Notes under the pieces: generated by a model
Seen by the model: the letters and a program-made list of their open reading frames with translations, nothing else
Told to the model about the DNA's origin: nothing
The model's database searches: none
Translations under genes and position numbers: made by a program
DNA from: Verrucomicrobiota bacterium
Lineage (GTDB): Bacteria > Verrucomicrobiota > Verrucomicrobiia > Limisphaerales > Fontisphaeraceae
DNA: 49,497 nucleotides
Direction of reading: 5' to 3'
NCBI GenBank assembly: GCA_037139415.1
Contig: JBAXGN010000033.1
Location: forward strand, 1-49,497
Shown here: in pieces, positions 14,602 through 23,705 of the stretch
Layout: the number at the start of each line of letters is the position of its first letter
Numbering within the stretch: position 1 is the stretch's first letter

Positions 14602-16542
14602 ATGAGTGAACAGAATACAACCGCGAACGGCTGGGACGTCCAAGCCGCCCGCAATTTGTACAATATCCAACGCTGGGGCATTAAGTATTATGACATCAAT
14701 GATGAGGGTCATGTGGTGGCCATGCCTCTGCATGAGGCTGGCGCGCGGGTGGATTTGACCGATGTGGTCGAAGAAGCCAAAGGGCGCGGGCTGCGTTTTC
14801 CGCTATTGATCCGCTTCCAGGACATTCTGCGACACCGGGTGGAGACGTTAAATGAGGCGTTTCGCGCTTCCATCAGGGAATTTAATTACGAGGGACATTA
14901 TCGGGGCGTATTTCCCATCAAGGTGAATCAGTTGCGCGAGGTGGTCGAGGAAATCCTGGATGCCGGCAAGCCATACCAGTTTGGCTTGGAAGTGGGTAGC
15001 AAGCCGGAGTTGTATGCGGGTCTGGCGCTGCAAAGCCAACCCGGTAATTTGATCATCTGCAATGGGTATAAAGATCCCGGTGTCATCCGGATGGCACTGT
15101 TGGGGACCAAACTGGGCAAGACCATCATTCTGGTGGTGGAAAAGTTGGAAGAACTCCGGCAGATCATCACCGTGTCCAAGCAATTCGGGGTGGAACCACT
15201 GATTGGTATCCGGGCACGGCTTTCCGCCAAAGGGGCGGGGAAGTGGGCAGACAGCGGCGGCGAGAACGCCAAGTTTGGTCTCAGCACCGCCGAGATTCTG
15301 GCCGCCACGGATATGTTGAAAGCGGAAAACTTGCAGCATTGCCTCAAATTAATCCATTTTCACATTGGCTCACAAGTACCCGATATTATCACGGTGAAAA
15401 AGGCGGTGCAGGAGGCATCCCGGTTCTACGGCAAACTTTATAAAATGGGGTTCCCCATCCAGTATCTGGATGTGGGTGGCGGGTTGGGGGTGGATTATGA
15501 CGGTAGCCGCTCCGTTTTTGACAGTTCCACCAACTATACGCTCCTGGAATACACCAACGACGTGGTCTATTATATAGCCGACGTATGCAGTATCGAGGGG
15601 GTGCCGCACCCGGATATCGTGAGTGAGAGCGGACGTGCCATTGTCGCGCATCACAGCGTGCTGATTGTGGAAGTTTTTGGCGCGATTGAAAAAGTAAGGA
15701 GCGGCAGCCAGTTCATCTACGAGGAGGATGAACATCCTTTGGTCAAAGAACTTCTGGATATCCGGCAAAATTTCACCAAATTGAACAAGTTGGAAGTCTT
15801 TCACGACGCGCTCGAACGCAAAGAAGACGCGCATCACATGTTCACCCTCGGTCTGCTGGATTTGCAGGATAAGGCGAAAATCGAAAGTCTCTACTGGGAA
15901 ATCAGCACTGGAGTGGTGCAGAGTTTTCGCGGCCAAGCCTATATTCCAGAGGAAATCCGCAAATTGGGAGACAGCCTGGCTGACCAGTATCTTTGCAACT
16001 TTTCCGTATTCCAATCTCTGCTGGATCACTGGGCCTTGGGTCAGCTATTCCCCATCATGCCCATCAGCCGGCTGCTGGAAAGGCCAACGCGGGAGGCTAC
16101 CCTCGTGGATATCACGTGCGACTCAGACGGCCAGATTAACAAATTCATTGATCTGCGTGATGTGCGGGAAACTCTGCCTCTACACCCGCTCCTCACCAAT
16201 GGCAATGGCGCACAGGAGCCATATTATCTGGGCTTTTTCCTCATGGGCGCTTACCAGGACATTATGGGGGATTTGCATAACTTGTTTGGACGTGTAAACG
16301 AAGTGCATGTCTTTCTCGATCCTGATGAGCCGGCTGGCTACTACATTGAGGAAATCATCGAAGGCAATACCATTGTCCAAGCGCTGTCCGCTGTTCAATA
16401 CGATGAACACGAACTGAAACGCCGGATGAAAGCGCAGATGGATGAGGCGATCAAATCCGACCGGCTGAAACCATCCGAAGCCATGCGCCTCTTGGATGAA
16501 TACGAACGCGGCTTAAAAGAATACACCTATCTGACATTTTAA
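14602..16542 (+). CDS. speA: Biosynthetic arginine decarboxylase SpeA
   Basis: This 646-residue PLP enzyme decarboxylates arginine to agmatine, the first step of polyamine synthesis through agmatine. The PLP-binding Lys107 lies in the family motif FPIKVNQ. IHFHIGSQVPDI, LDVGGGLGVDYDGS and SESGRAIVAHHSVL are the typical barrel segments; the C-terminal half with VDITCDSDGQINKFID carries the Cys-Asp motif of the active site. The frame is open from 14482, but the first 40 residues are hydrophobic and unlike the family, so ATG 14602 (MSEQNTTANGWDV) is chosen. Length fits the 630-660 residue family. It is 136 bases from the hydrolase gene and probably has its own promoter. No agmatinase is seen here. 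Confidence 0.95.
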   Translation: MSEQNTTANGWDVQAARNLYNIQRWGIKYYDINDEGHVVAMPLHEAGARVDLTDVVEEAKGRGLRFPLLIRFQDILRHRVETLNEAFRASIREFNYEGHYRGVFPIKVNQLREVVEEILDAGKPYQFGLEVGSKPELYAGLALQSQPGNLIICNGYKDPGVIRMALLGTKLGKTIILVVEKLEELRQIITVSKQFGVEPLIGIRARLSAKGAGKWADSGGENAKFGLSTAEILAATDMLKAENLQHCLKLIHFHIGSQVPDIITVKKAVQEASRFYGKLYKMGFPIQYLDVGGGLGVDYDGSRSVFDSSTNYTLLEYTNDVVYYIADVCSIEGVPHPDIVSESGRAIVAHHSVLIVEVFGAIEKVRSGSQFIYEEDEHPLVKELLDIRQNFTKLNKLEVFHDALERKEDAHHMFTLGLLDLQDKAKIESLYWEISTGVVQSFRGQAYIPEEIRKLGDSLADQYLCNFSVFQSLLDHWALGQLFPIMPISRLLERPTREATLVDITCDSDGQINKFIDLRDVRETLPLHPLLTNGNGAQEPYYLGFFLMGAYQDIMGDLHNLFGRVNEVHVFLDPDEPAGYYIEEIIEGNTIVQALSAVQYDEHELKRRMKAQMDEAIKSDRLKPSEAMRLLDEYERGLKEYTYLTF

Positions 16543-16595
16543 GTGGTCGTCGCGTACTGACCAATACCGCTTTTACAACTCACGCTTTATGGACC

Positions 16596-17294
16596 ATGCC
16601 GGAACCCGCTCCTTCACCTGAATTGCTGCGCGATCTGGGCCGGTTATTGCGAGGGCTCTCAGCGCTGTTCTGGGGATTGCCGGTTTCGCTCGTGACCTGC
16701 GTGCATGTGGCGTTAAAAAACCGGTTGGAGGCACAAACCTCTGATTTTATCCTGCCGATCATCGTCAACGGGGTATTGTTGTATGGCACCTGGCAAATTG
16801 GGTATTTTCACCGGCAAGAACGCATCTGGTTGGCGAGTGTGGATCGCGTCCGCATGTTGGCAATGGTGCTGACTGGCTTGTCGCCTTTCCTTTTCTGGCA
16901 CACCGAAGTGCCTGATGCCAATGTGTTCTATCTCGCCACCTTGCTGCTGGCGGCGTTTGGGCTGCTGTTTCTATATTATTTAAACCATGTGATGCTGCGC
17001 CTGGCCATGATGCTGCCCGATCAAGGGTTACAGCAGGAAACCCGCTTGTTCACCCAATTGAATCAATACTTGCTCGTAGCCATTCCCTTCAGCCTTTCGC
17101 TACTCTCCATGGTGGTCGCGTTGGTTCAATCTGGTCAACTGCCATCCCACTGGATGCGAGTGCTACAACAACCCCAGTCTGCCAATCAATGGTTTTTTTT
17201 GCTCCTTACCCTGTTGCCAGTCGCCACCACCATGGCCATCCTTTGGAAAATCAAAGAGGTCGTATTTCAGAGCATATTCGGCTCAAAGTCCTGA
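16596..17294 (+). CDS. Hypothetical integral membrane protein
   Basis: This 232-residue protein of unknown function has about five hydrophobic segments: roughly residues 20-40, 50-70, 85-105, 112-132 and 155-180, with a final one near 198-218. No catalytic motif or known family was recognised. The first 19 residues are soluble and helical. It begins 53 bases after speA on the same strand and may be cotranscribed. It runs convergently with nuoN, leaving only four bases between the two stops. A role tied to polyamines or to respiration would be speculation. Confidence 0.7.
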   Translation: MPEPAPSPELLRDLGRLLRGLSALFWGLPVSLVTCVHVALKNRLEAQTSDFILPIIVNGVLLYGTWQIGYFHRQERIWLASVDRVRMLAMVLTGLSPFLFWHTEVPDANVFYLATLLLAAFGLLFLYYLNHVMLRLAMMLPDQGLQQETRLFTQLNQYLLVAIPFSLSLLSMVVALVQSGQLPSHWMRVLQQPQSANQWFFLLLTLLPVATTMAILWKIKEVVFQSIFGSKS

Positions 17295-17298
17295 CCGG

Positions 17299-18762
17299 TT
17301 ACCGCAAACCCGCCGTGCCTTGTTCCGCTAAACCGAGCGGAAGATTGGGCATCAAACCGAGATAGAGCATGCCGATAATGCATACGACCAACGCCATCCG
17401 CATGGGAAATGAAATTTCGACTGGAGAAAGGTCAGTGGCATCCTTGGCCCAATAAATGGCGCGAATCACGCCGAAATAGTACCAGAACGACATGACGACG
17501 CCGGCCACCGCAATCCCCGCGAGCCAATAAAATGCACTATTCGTTGCCCCTTGTTGCAAGACGGCTTTGATAAGCAAGAACTTGCCAAAGAAGCCGGCCA
17601 ACGGTGGTATTCCGGCCAGCGAAATCATTGCCAGCGTCATCGTCGCTGCCAGGAATGGTGAGCGTTGATGCAACCCAGCCAGGCCGCCAATATCCTCGGA
17701 TTCCAGTTGCCGCAGCACGATGGTAATGACCGCGAACGCGGCCAGCACCGTGAACAAGTATGCTTGCAGGTAAAATAACATGGCGACAATACCCGCTTGA
17801 TTCCCCGCTTGGTTCAAGGTGGAAAACCCCATCAGTAAGTACCCGGCATGGGCGATGCCCGAATAGGCCAGCAAGCGTTTAAGATTGCGTTGCGGCAAGG
17901 CACACAGATTACCGTATAAAATCGTCAACGCCGACAACCCAATGAGCAGGTGCAGCCAACTGCATGCGAATTTGGGGATGACCCCATAGAGCAGGCGCAC
18001 TAAAAGCGCAAACCCAGCCGCCTTGGAACCAATGGCCAGAAAGGCGGTGACTGGAGTGGGTGCCCCCTGATAGACATCCGGCACCCAGAATTGGAACGGG
18101 AAAACGGCGATTTTGAACCCCAACCCCGCCAGGATCAGCAACATGCCCAAATTAAACAGGATAGGTTGCGCCAATGGAGTTTTGCTGGTCAGCTTGACGG
18201 ATAGTTCACCAAAATCCAAGGTGCCCGTAGTCCCAAAGACCATGGCGATGCCAAAAACCATGAACGCCGATGCCAACGCACCTAGAATCAAGTATTTGAC
18301 GCTGGCCTCCAGCGATTGCACCCGACTGCGCAGAAAACCGGTAAGGACATAGAAGGTGATGGTAATCAACTCCAAGGAGACAAAGAGCATGACAAAACTG
18401 TTAGCGGAGGCGGCGAACATCATGCCTGACAAAGCCAATAGGACCAATGCGTAAAACTCTGTAATGCCGGTCTGTATCTGGTCCGAAAACTCCACCGACA
18501 TGATTAGAACAACGGCCCCCGCCAACAAAAATAGCCGCTTGAAAAACAAGGCAAAGTCATCCATCACGTAGGCGGTGCCGAAAGCGTGTTCCGGGGCACT
18601 GGTATCCATGGTAAACGTGAAGGCCCAGACCATAAACAGCACTGCCGCCCCGACATACCCAAGCCAGCGCCGATAGGCTGGCGCGATCCACAAATCCACC
18701 AGCAGCAACGCCAGCGCCAGCGTCACCACGATGATTTCCAAGCTAAGTAAAGTTGCGTTCAT
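17299..18762 (-). CDS. nuoN: NADH-quinone oxidoreductase subunit N
   Basis: This 487-residue, about 14-helix protein is the NuoN antiporter-like subunit of complex I, part of the proton-pumping membrane arm. Hallmarks include VSLELITITFYVLTGF, the discontinuous-helix region FPFQFWVPDVYQGAPTPVTAF and NLCALPQRNLKRLLAYSGIAHAGY. SLAGIPPLAGFFGKFLL is the typical late motif. It starts at ATG 18762, nine bases after nuoM. It is the last gene of the nuo run and ends four bases from the convergent membrane-protein gene, with no obvious terminator in between. Confidence 0.96.
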   Translation of the reverse strand: MNATLLSLEIIVVTLALALLLVDLWIAPAYRRWLGYVGAAVLFMVWAFTFTMDTSAPEHAFGTAYVMDDFALFFKRLFLLAGAVVLIMSVEFSDQIQTGITEFYALVLLALSGMMFAASANSFVMLFVSLELITITFYVLTGFLRSRVQSLEASVKYLILGALASAFMVFGIAMVFGTTGTLDFGELSVKLTSKTPLAQPILFNLGMLLILAGLGFKIAVFPFQFWVPDVYQGAPTPVTAFLAIGSKAAGFALLVRLLYGVIPKFACSWLHLLIGLSALTILYGNLCALPQRNLKRLLAYSGIAHAGYLLMGFSTLNQAGNQAGIVAMLFYLQAYLFTVLAAFAVITIVLRQLESEDIGGLAGLHQRSPFLAATMTLAMISLAGIPPLAGFFGKFLLIKAVLQQGATNSAFYWLAGIAVAGVVMSFWYYFGVIRAIYWAKDATDLSPVEISFPMRMALVVCIIGMLYLGLMPNLPLGLAEQGTAGLR

Positions 18763-18771
18763 CCCGTTCGG

Positions 18772-20382
18772 CTATTTTTCAAGTTGGCTGCGGGCTTTTT
18801 TGCCCGATGTTTTCAAAGAAGTTTTTTCCATCTTTTTGACCGGTTTTGCGGTCCATTCATTATTGGACCTATTCACGATTTGGCGCGCCGCTGGTTCGAT
18901 GGCTTTCGTCAATAATGGCGGATAAACTCCCAATGCCAGCAAGGCCGCAAGCAGTAAACCATAAGGCAATTTTCGCCATAGCCCGAGCGGCATAGCCATG
19001 GCTGAAGGCATGTCGGGCTCGGTGTAACCGGCGTCCCTAACTTTGTTCCAAGCTTCTGGTAATGGACCGTGCAATACGTTACGCACCGCCCGCAACATAT
19101 ACACTGCACCAATAATCAGCGCGCCCCATGCTGCGAAGACGACGATATATGATAGGCCACTCCAAGCGCCAAACAGGACCAGTATCTCGCCCGCAAAATT
19201 GCCAAACCCTGGTAAACCGCAACCCGCCATCATGGCCATGACCAGCAAGGCACCCGCAAAGGGCATGCGTTGCAACAGCCCACCCAGAGTGTTGATCTCC
19301 AAGGTGCCGGTTTCCTGCCGGATATGACCGCTCAACGCAAACGTCAGGGCGGCCAATAACCCATGGGCCACCATGACCATCACGCAACCGGTCACCCCGA
19401 TCAAGGTCAAGCTGGCTATCCCAAGGAAACAAAAGCCCATGTGCGCCACGCTGGAATTACCAATAAGCAGATTCAAGTCGCGCTGGCGCATCGCCACCCA
19501 ACCGTTGTAAAGAATATTGCCCAGCGCCAAAACAGCCAGCCATTGCATCCAATACTGCGCCGCCTGCGGCATCAAGGGTAACGCCACCCGCAACAAACCG
19601 TACAAGCCGAATTTTTTCAGTACTCCGGCATGAAGCATGGCGGTGGCAGGCGGAGCGCTGGCATAACCCAGCGGAGCCCAGGAATGGAACGGCCAAAGCG
19701 AAACCAGAATACCAAAACCAAACAAGAGCCACGGGAATATGAGTTCTTGATCGGCAATGGATAACGGGCGGGCTTGAATGTTTTTCGCCAGTTCCACCAT
19801 GTCAAAGGTGCGCGCCCCGCCCTTCAGGTAGAGCAAGATCAACCCGACCAAGGCAATCAGCGCACCCAAGCTCAGGTAAAGGGTAATCTGAAAGGTGGCG
19901 TAATTTTTCCGTTCGCCATGTCCCCATACGCCGATCATGATGAAGGTAGGCACCAACGCCAGTTCGTGGAAGAAATAGAAGAAAAAGAGGTCAAGCGACG
20001 CAAATGCACCCAAGATGCCACCGGTCATGACCAGCAAAAGGAAATAAAATTCTTTCTCCCGGGTTTTAATATCACGGCTGATGCAGGCGGCGGCAAACGC
20101 GACCAAAGCGCCCATCAGGATCAATCCCAAGTTAATGCCGTCAACGCCGACGTGATAGCTGATTCCCAGTGACGGGACCCACGGTATTTTCTGGATGAAT
20201 TGGAAGCCATCCAGCTTGGGGTTGAACTGAACAAAAAGAAAAACCGCCGCAATCAGGGTCAGGGCCGTAAATGCCACGGATACCATGCGGATGACGAACC
20301 GGTAATTTCGCGGCAGTAAGGCGACCAGCAACGCGCCGAGGAAGGGCAATAAAATGATAAGCGATAAAAGCGACAGGTTCAT
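18772..20382 (-). CDS. nuoM: NADH-quinone oxidoreductase subunit M
   Basis: This 536-residue membrane protein is NuoM, a second antiporter-like proton channel of complex I. The segment FFYFFHELALVPTFIMIG holds the conserved glutamate, and WLLFGFGILVSLWPFHSWAPLGYASAPPATAMLHAGVLKKFGLYGLLR is marked by its key residues Trp, His and Lys. NLLIGNSSVAHMGF and GCGLPGFGNFAGE are also typical. The start is ATG 20382, one base after the nuoL stop (20384); an upstream alternative at 20409 would reach into nuoL. The C-terminus (about residues 500-536) is a Lys/Ser-rich tail (KPVKKMEKTSLKTSGKKARS) longer than in E. coli NuoM. Confidence 0.96.
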   Translation of the reverse strand: MNLSLLSLIILLPFLGALLVALLPRNYRFVIRMVSVAFTALTLIAAVFLFVQFNPKLDGFQFIQKIPWVPSLGISYHVGVDGINLGLILMGALVAFAAACISRDIKTREKEFYFLLLVMTGGILGAFASLDLFFFYFFHELALVPTFIMIGVWGHGERKNYATFQITLYLSLGALIALVGLILLYLKGGARTFDMVELAKNIQARPLSIADQELIFPWLLFGFGILVSLWPFHSWAPLGYASAPPATAMLHAGVLKKFGLYGLLRVALPLMPQAAQYWMQWLAVLALGNILYNGWVAMRQRDLNLLIGNSSVAHMGFCFLGIASLTLIGVTGCVMVMVAHGLLAALTFALSGHIRQETGTLEINTLGGLLQRMPFAGALLVMAMMAGCGLPGFGNFAGEILVLFGAWSGLSYIVVFAAWGALIIGAVYMLRAVRNVLHGPLPEAWNKVRDAGYTEPDMPSAMAMPLGLWRKLPYGLLLAALLALGVYPPLLTKAIEPAARQIVNRSNNEWTAKPVKKMEKTSLKTSGKKARSQLEK

Positions 20383-20383
20383 A

Positions 20384-22297
20384 TCATTTAAGCATCTTCC
20401 ACAACACAATCACCACTCCCAAGGCGAACAGAAAGACATAAGTTTGCAGGTTCCCGGTTTGCAGCAAACGCAAAGCACGTCCCGTGAACTCCGTAGAAGC
20501 ATGAACTCCACGCACACCCAGCCCGGATACGATCCAACGGTCAAACCAGTCTGCCACCGTGGCAATGGCGTCATGCGTCAAGCCAATGACGCCGGCATAC
20601 ACTTCATCAAAGTAAAACTTATCGCGCAGCCAAACCGCCACGCAGCCAAGTTTTTGGGGCAGGGGATCAACAGTCGCCTTGCCATAGAAGGCCCAAGCCA
20701 GGAGAAAACCAATGACGGCTGCGAATAGTCCTGAAACGGCAGCAACTGGTGCGTGCAAAAATGGCCCAAACAGCATGGTCACAACCGAACTGGTGTGATG
20801 TTCGATCCCAAACATCTTCACACGTCCTAGCAGCGACTCAATGCCAATGAAGGCGGCAATGGCTGAAAATAGTGCCAGAACAACCAGAGGAATCGTCATC
20901 ACTTTTGGTGATTCGTGGGCCGATTCCGCGTGCTGGTCTTTAACGGGCCCCAGAAATACCACAAATACCAGCCGGAACATGTAAAAACTGGTTAGGGCAG
21001 CCACCGTAACTCCCAAAACGAATAAAGCCCGTTGATGCTCCCAGGCTTGCGCAAGAATCGCGTCCTTGCTGTAAAAACCGCTGAACGGCCAAATACCGCA
21101 AAGCGCCAGCGTGCCGACCAGAAACGTCAACCAAGTAATCGGTAACTTGCGGCGCAGTGCCCCCATTTTCCAAATATCCTGTTCGTGATGCAGTGCATAG
21201 ATGACCGAGCCAGCGGCCAAAAACAAGAGTGCTTTAAAAAACGCGTGCGTCGTCAGGTGAAACATTGCCGGCGATGGACCGTGAAGTCCAACCGCCATAA
21301 CCATGTACCCCAATTGGGAAAGGGTGGAGTAGGCCAGGATGCGCTTAATATCGTTTTGCTGCACCGCGATGAGCGCGGCCAACAGGGCGGTGATACCGCC
21401 GATCCAGGCGATAAAATCCAGCGCGGAGAAACCATTCAAGAAAGCCAGATTTTCCGGCCACACCGGAGGGAGGTTGTACAGGAAGAATACCCGGCACAGC
21501 ATATATACGCCTGCCGCTACCATCGTGGCCGCATGAATTAGGGCGCTGACCGGTGTAGGGCCTTCCATGGCGTCCGGCAGCCACACGTGGAGTGGGAATT
21601 GGGCGGATTTTCCCATCGCCCCGCAGAAGATCAGCAGACCGGCGACACAAGTCCAGGCACCAAGCAGTTCGGGATGACGCCCGAGGTTGGCTGCTAACTC
21701 GCTAAATTTTACGGTACCGGTCAGCCCCCAAACCAACAGGATTCCCACCAGAAAGCCAAAATCACCCAACCGGTTGGTGAGGAATGCTTTTTTGGCCGCA
21801 TCTGCCGCCGAAGCTTTTTGATGCCAGAACCCAATAAGCAGGTAGCTCGATACCCCCACCAGTTCCCAAAACACAAACATCATCACCAAGTTATTGGCGA
21901 GCACAATGCCCAGCATTGAGAACGTGAACAGGCTGAGCCCGGCGAAATAGCGTCCGACCGAAGGGTCATCCTTCATGTACCCCCAGGAATAAATATGAAT
22001 GGCGCTGCCCACGCCGGTAACCACCAGCAGCATCAACACACTCAAAGGGTCAAGCAACAACCCCATTTCGATTTTCAAATCACCCACCGACAACCAAGGA
22101 AAGGAAAGGCTTTCAACAACATTTGCCTCCCGCACCAAGACAAATGGCACCAAAGTGACCAGAAACGAACTCACAATCGCCGCAATAGACAACGCCGCGC
22201 TTGTGCGACCATCGCGCAACGTAAACAGAGTGATCAGGGTTGCCGCGACCATCGGCAGCAACAAAATGACCCAAGCTATATTTTCAACAAAATTCAT
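20384..22297 (-). CDS. nuoL: NADH-quinone oxidoreductase subunit L
   Basis: This 637-residue protein is NuoL, the distal antiporter-like subunit of complex I with the long lateral helix. It shows MMFVFWELVGVSSYLLIGFWHQK with the conserved Glu, SAQFPLHVWLPDAMEGPTPVSALIHAATMVAAGVYML with the key Lys/His residues in the wider motif, and DIKRILAYSTLSQLGYMVMAVG. The C-terminal third carries the amphipathic lateral helix and final anchor. It starts at ATG 22297, four bases after the nuoK stop, and its stop is one base before nuoM. Length agrees with the family (about 610-650). Confidence 0.97.
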   Translation of the reverse strand: MNFVENIAWVILLLPMVAATLITLFTLRDGRTSAALSIAAIVSSFLVTLVPFVLVREANVVESLSFPWLSVGDLKIEMGLLLDPLSVLMLLVVTGVGSAIHIYSWGYMKDDPSVGRYFAGLSLFTFSMLGIVLANNLVMMFVFWELVGVSSYLLIGFWHQKASAADAAKKAFLTNRLGDFGFLVGILLVWGLTGTVKFSELAANLGRHPELLGAWTCVAGLLIFCGAMGKSAQFPLHVWLPDAMEGPTPVSALIHAATMVAAGVYMLCRVFFLYNLPPVWPENLAFLNGFSALDFIAWIGGITALLAALIAVQQNDIKRILAYSTLSQLGYMVMAVGLHGPSPAMFHLTTHAFFKALLFLAAGSVIYALHHEQDIWKMGALRRKLPITWLTFLVGTLALCGIWPFSGFYSKDAILAQAWEHQRALFVLGVTVAALTSFYMFRLVFVVFLGPVKDQHAESAHESPKVMTIPLVVLALFSAIAAFIGIESLLGRVKMFGIEHHTSSVVTMLFGPFLHAPVAAVSGLFAAVIGFLLAWAFYGKATVDPLPQKLGCVAVWLRDKFYFDEVYAGVIGLTHDAIATVADWFDRWIVSGLGVRGVHASTEFTGRALRLLQTGNLQTYVFLFALGVVIVLWKMLK

Positions 22298-22301
22298 CCC
22301 G

Positions 22302-22607
22302 TTATAGTTTCATGGTGGTCAAATCTTCCACGTGCGCGGATTGCCGACGCCGGTACAAGGCCACAATCAAAGCGAGTCCCACCGCGACTTCGGCAGCCGC
22401 CACCGTGATGATGAAAAACACTAGTAGTTGCCCGTTCAAATTGTTGTTAAACCGGGAGAAGGCCACCAAGGCCAGATTGGCGGCGTTCAGCATCAGTTCC
22501 AACGACATATACATGACCAGCAAGTTGCGCCGCAGGATCACCCCCAGAAGCCCCAGGCAAAACATGGCCACACTTACCGTCAAATAATGTTCGAGTCCGA
22601 TGTTCAT
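22302..22607 (-). CDS. nuoK: NADH-quinone oxidoreductase subunit K
   Basis: This 101-residue, three-helix protein matches NuoK in length and pattern. It contains conserved intramembrane glutamates in MYMSLELMLNAANLALV and VAAAEVAVGLALIV, which are needed for coupling. It starts at ATG 22607 with a 4-base gap from nuoJ and ends 4 bases before nuoL, so all three are clearly in one unit. A Lys-free basic tail (YRRRQSAHVEDLTTMKL) follows the last helix, as in other NuoK proteins. Confidence 0.96.
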   Translation of the reverse strand: MNIGLEHYLTVSVAMFCLGLLGVILRRNLLVMYMSLELMLNAANLALVAFSRFNNNLNGQLLVFFIITVAAAEVAVGLALIVALYRRRQSAHVEDLTTMKL

Positions 22608-22611
22608 GCAA

Positions 22612-23142
22612 TTATTTCAGGTCTTTCTTGCTCAATAAAATGACGCCCACCATGGCTACCAGCAAAATCAGGGAAACGATTTCAAACGGCAACAGGAATC
22701 CGGGTGACTTCAACTGGTAGTTAAACAGCATTGCGCCCAGGGCTTTCGTGCCGCCTTCGATCGCTGGCTGGGTCGCTTTGATCGGCTCGGCAAACCAAAT
22801 AGTCTTGATCAGGATGCCGGCCAATCCAAGCACCGCCACGATTCCAGACACCAGTCCATACATCTGGTTTTTACGCTGCTCTTCAGCCGGCAAATCAAGG
22901 AGCATGATGATAAACAAAAACAGCACCATCACGGCACCGGCATAGACCAGAATTTGCACTGCCGCCAGAAAGAAGGCATGCAGCAGCGCAAACAGACCAG
23001 CCATAGACACGATCGTCATCACCAGGAACATGGCACTGGCCACCGGACTGCGGCTAAATGGATTCGCCACCACCAGGAAGGCAAACAACAAGGTCAACCC
23101 TGCAAATAGGAAAAATAGCAGATCGTGCGGAGCCATGGTCAT
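22612..23142 (-). CDS. nuoJ: NADH-quinone oxidoreductase subunit J
   Basis: This 176-residue membrane protein is NuoJ, with five predicted helices. Recognisable segments are NPFSRSPVASAMFLVMTIVSMAGLFALLHAFFLAAVQILVYAGAVMVLFLFIIMLLD, marked here by its Pro-Ala-Met start and its VYAGAVMVLFLFIIML core. It overlaps the nuoI stop by four bases (ATGA at 23139-23142). A second in-frame ATG at 23136 is also possible. It is cotranscribed with nuoK and nuoL. Confidence 0.95.
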   Translation of the reverse strand: MTMAPHDLLFFLFAGLTLLFAFLVVANPFSRSPVASAMFLVMTIVSMAGLFALLHAFFLAAVQILVYAGAVMVLFLFIIMLLDLPAEEQRKNQMYGLVSGIVAVLGLAGILIKTIWFAEPIKATQPAIEGGTKALGAMLFNYQLKSPGFLLPFEIVSLILLVAMVGVILLSKKDLK

Positions 23143-23705
23143 GGTTTAAACGCCTCCTGATGCGCGGCCTCCTCGGCCTTGTTTTTCCATTTCATGATCT
23201 GGTCTTGATGCACCCCGCCAAGTTCTAAAAGTTTTTCTTTATTGTAAATCATTTCCTGACGACTCCGGCCATTGAGCGAGTAATCCTGCTTCAGAAAGAT
23301 GGCCTCTTCCGGACAGACCTCCTGGCATAAGCCGCAAAAAATGCAGCGCAGCATGTTGATCTCAAATTCCCGGGGCCTTTTTTCCACATTCCCAGTCTCC
23401 GGGTTTGCAGCAGGGCCGGGCGGGATGATCTTGATGGCCTTGGGCGGGCAAATAAATTCACAGAGTTGGCAAGAAACGCACTTGGTGCGCCCTTCCTGGT
23501 CCCTGACCAAATACGGTGCGCCACGATAACCGTCGCCCACTTTCCATTTTATCTCGGGATGATACCCGCCTGAAGTCTGTACCGCAGCGTTCTGTCCTTT
23601 AAACACCGTGGCATAGAAGTGGCGGGCCGTGACCTTAAAGCCGCCCCATACGGCGGGAAGGTACAGCCGCTCGAACCACGTCAGTTTTTTTCGTTCAACA
23701 ATCAT
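23139..23705 (-). CDS. nuoI: NADH-quinone oxidoreductase subunit I (two 4Fe-4S clusters)
   Basis: This 188-residue ferredoxin-like subunit carries clusters N6a and N6b, which pass electrons toward the quinone site. The two motifs are CVSCQLCEFICPP and CIFCGLCQEVCPEEAI. The annotated frame is open to a TTG at 23723, but the ATG at 23705 (MIVERKKLTW) is preferred because it overlaps the nuoH stop in an ATGA arrangement. The N-terminal VKVTARHFYATVF region is typical. The C-terminal segment EEAAHQEAFKP is family-specific and without known function. Confidence 0.95.
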   Translation of the reverse strand: MIVERKKLTWFERLYLPAVWGGFKVTARHFYATVFKGQNAAVQTSGGYHPEIKWKVGDGYRGAPYLVRDQEGRTKCVSCQLCEFICPPKAIKIIPPGPAANPETGNVEKRPREFEINMLRCIFCGLCQEVCPEEAIFLKQDYSLNGRSRQEMIYNKEKLLELGGVHQDQIMKWKNKAEEAAHQEAFKP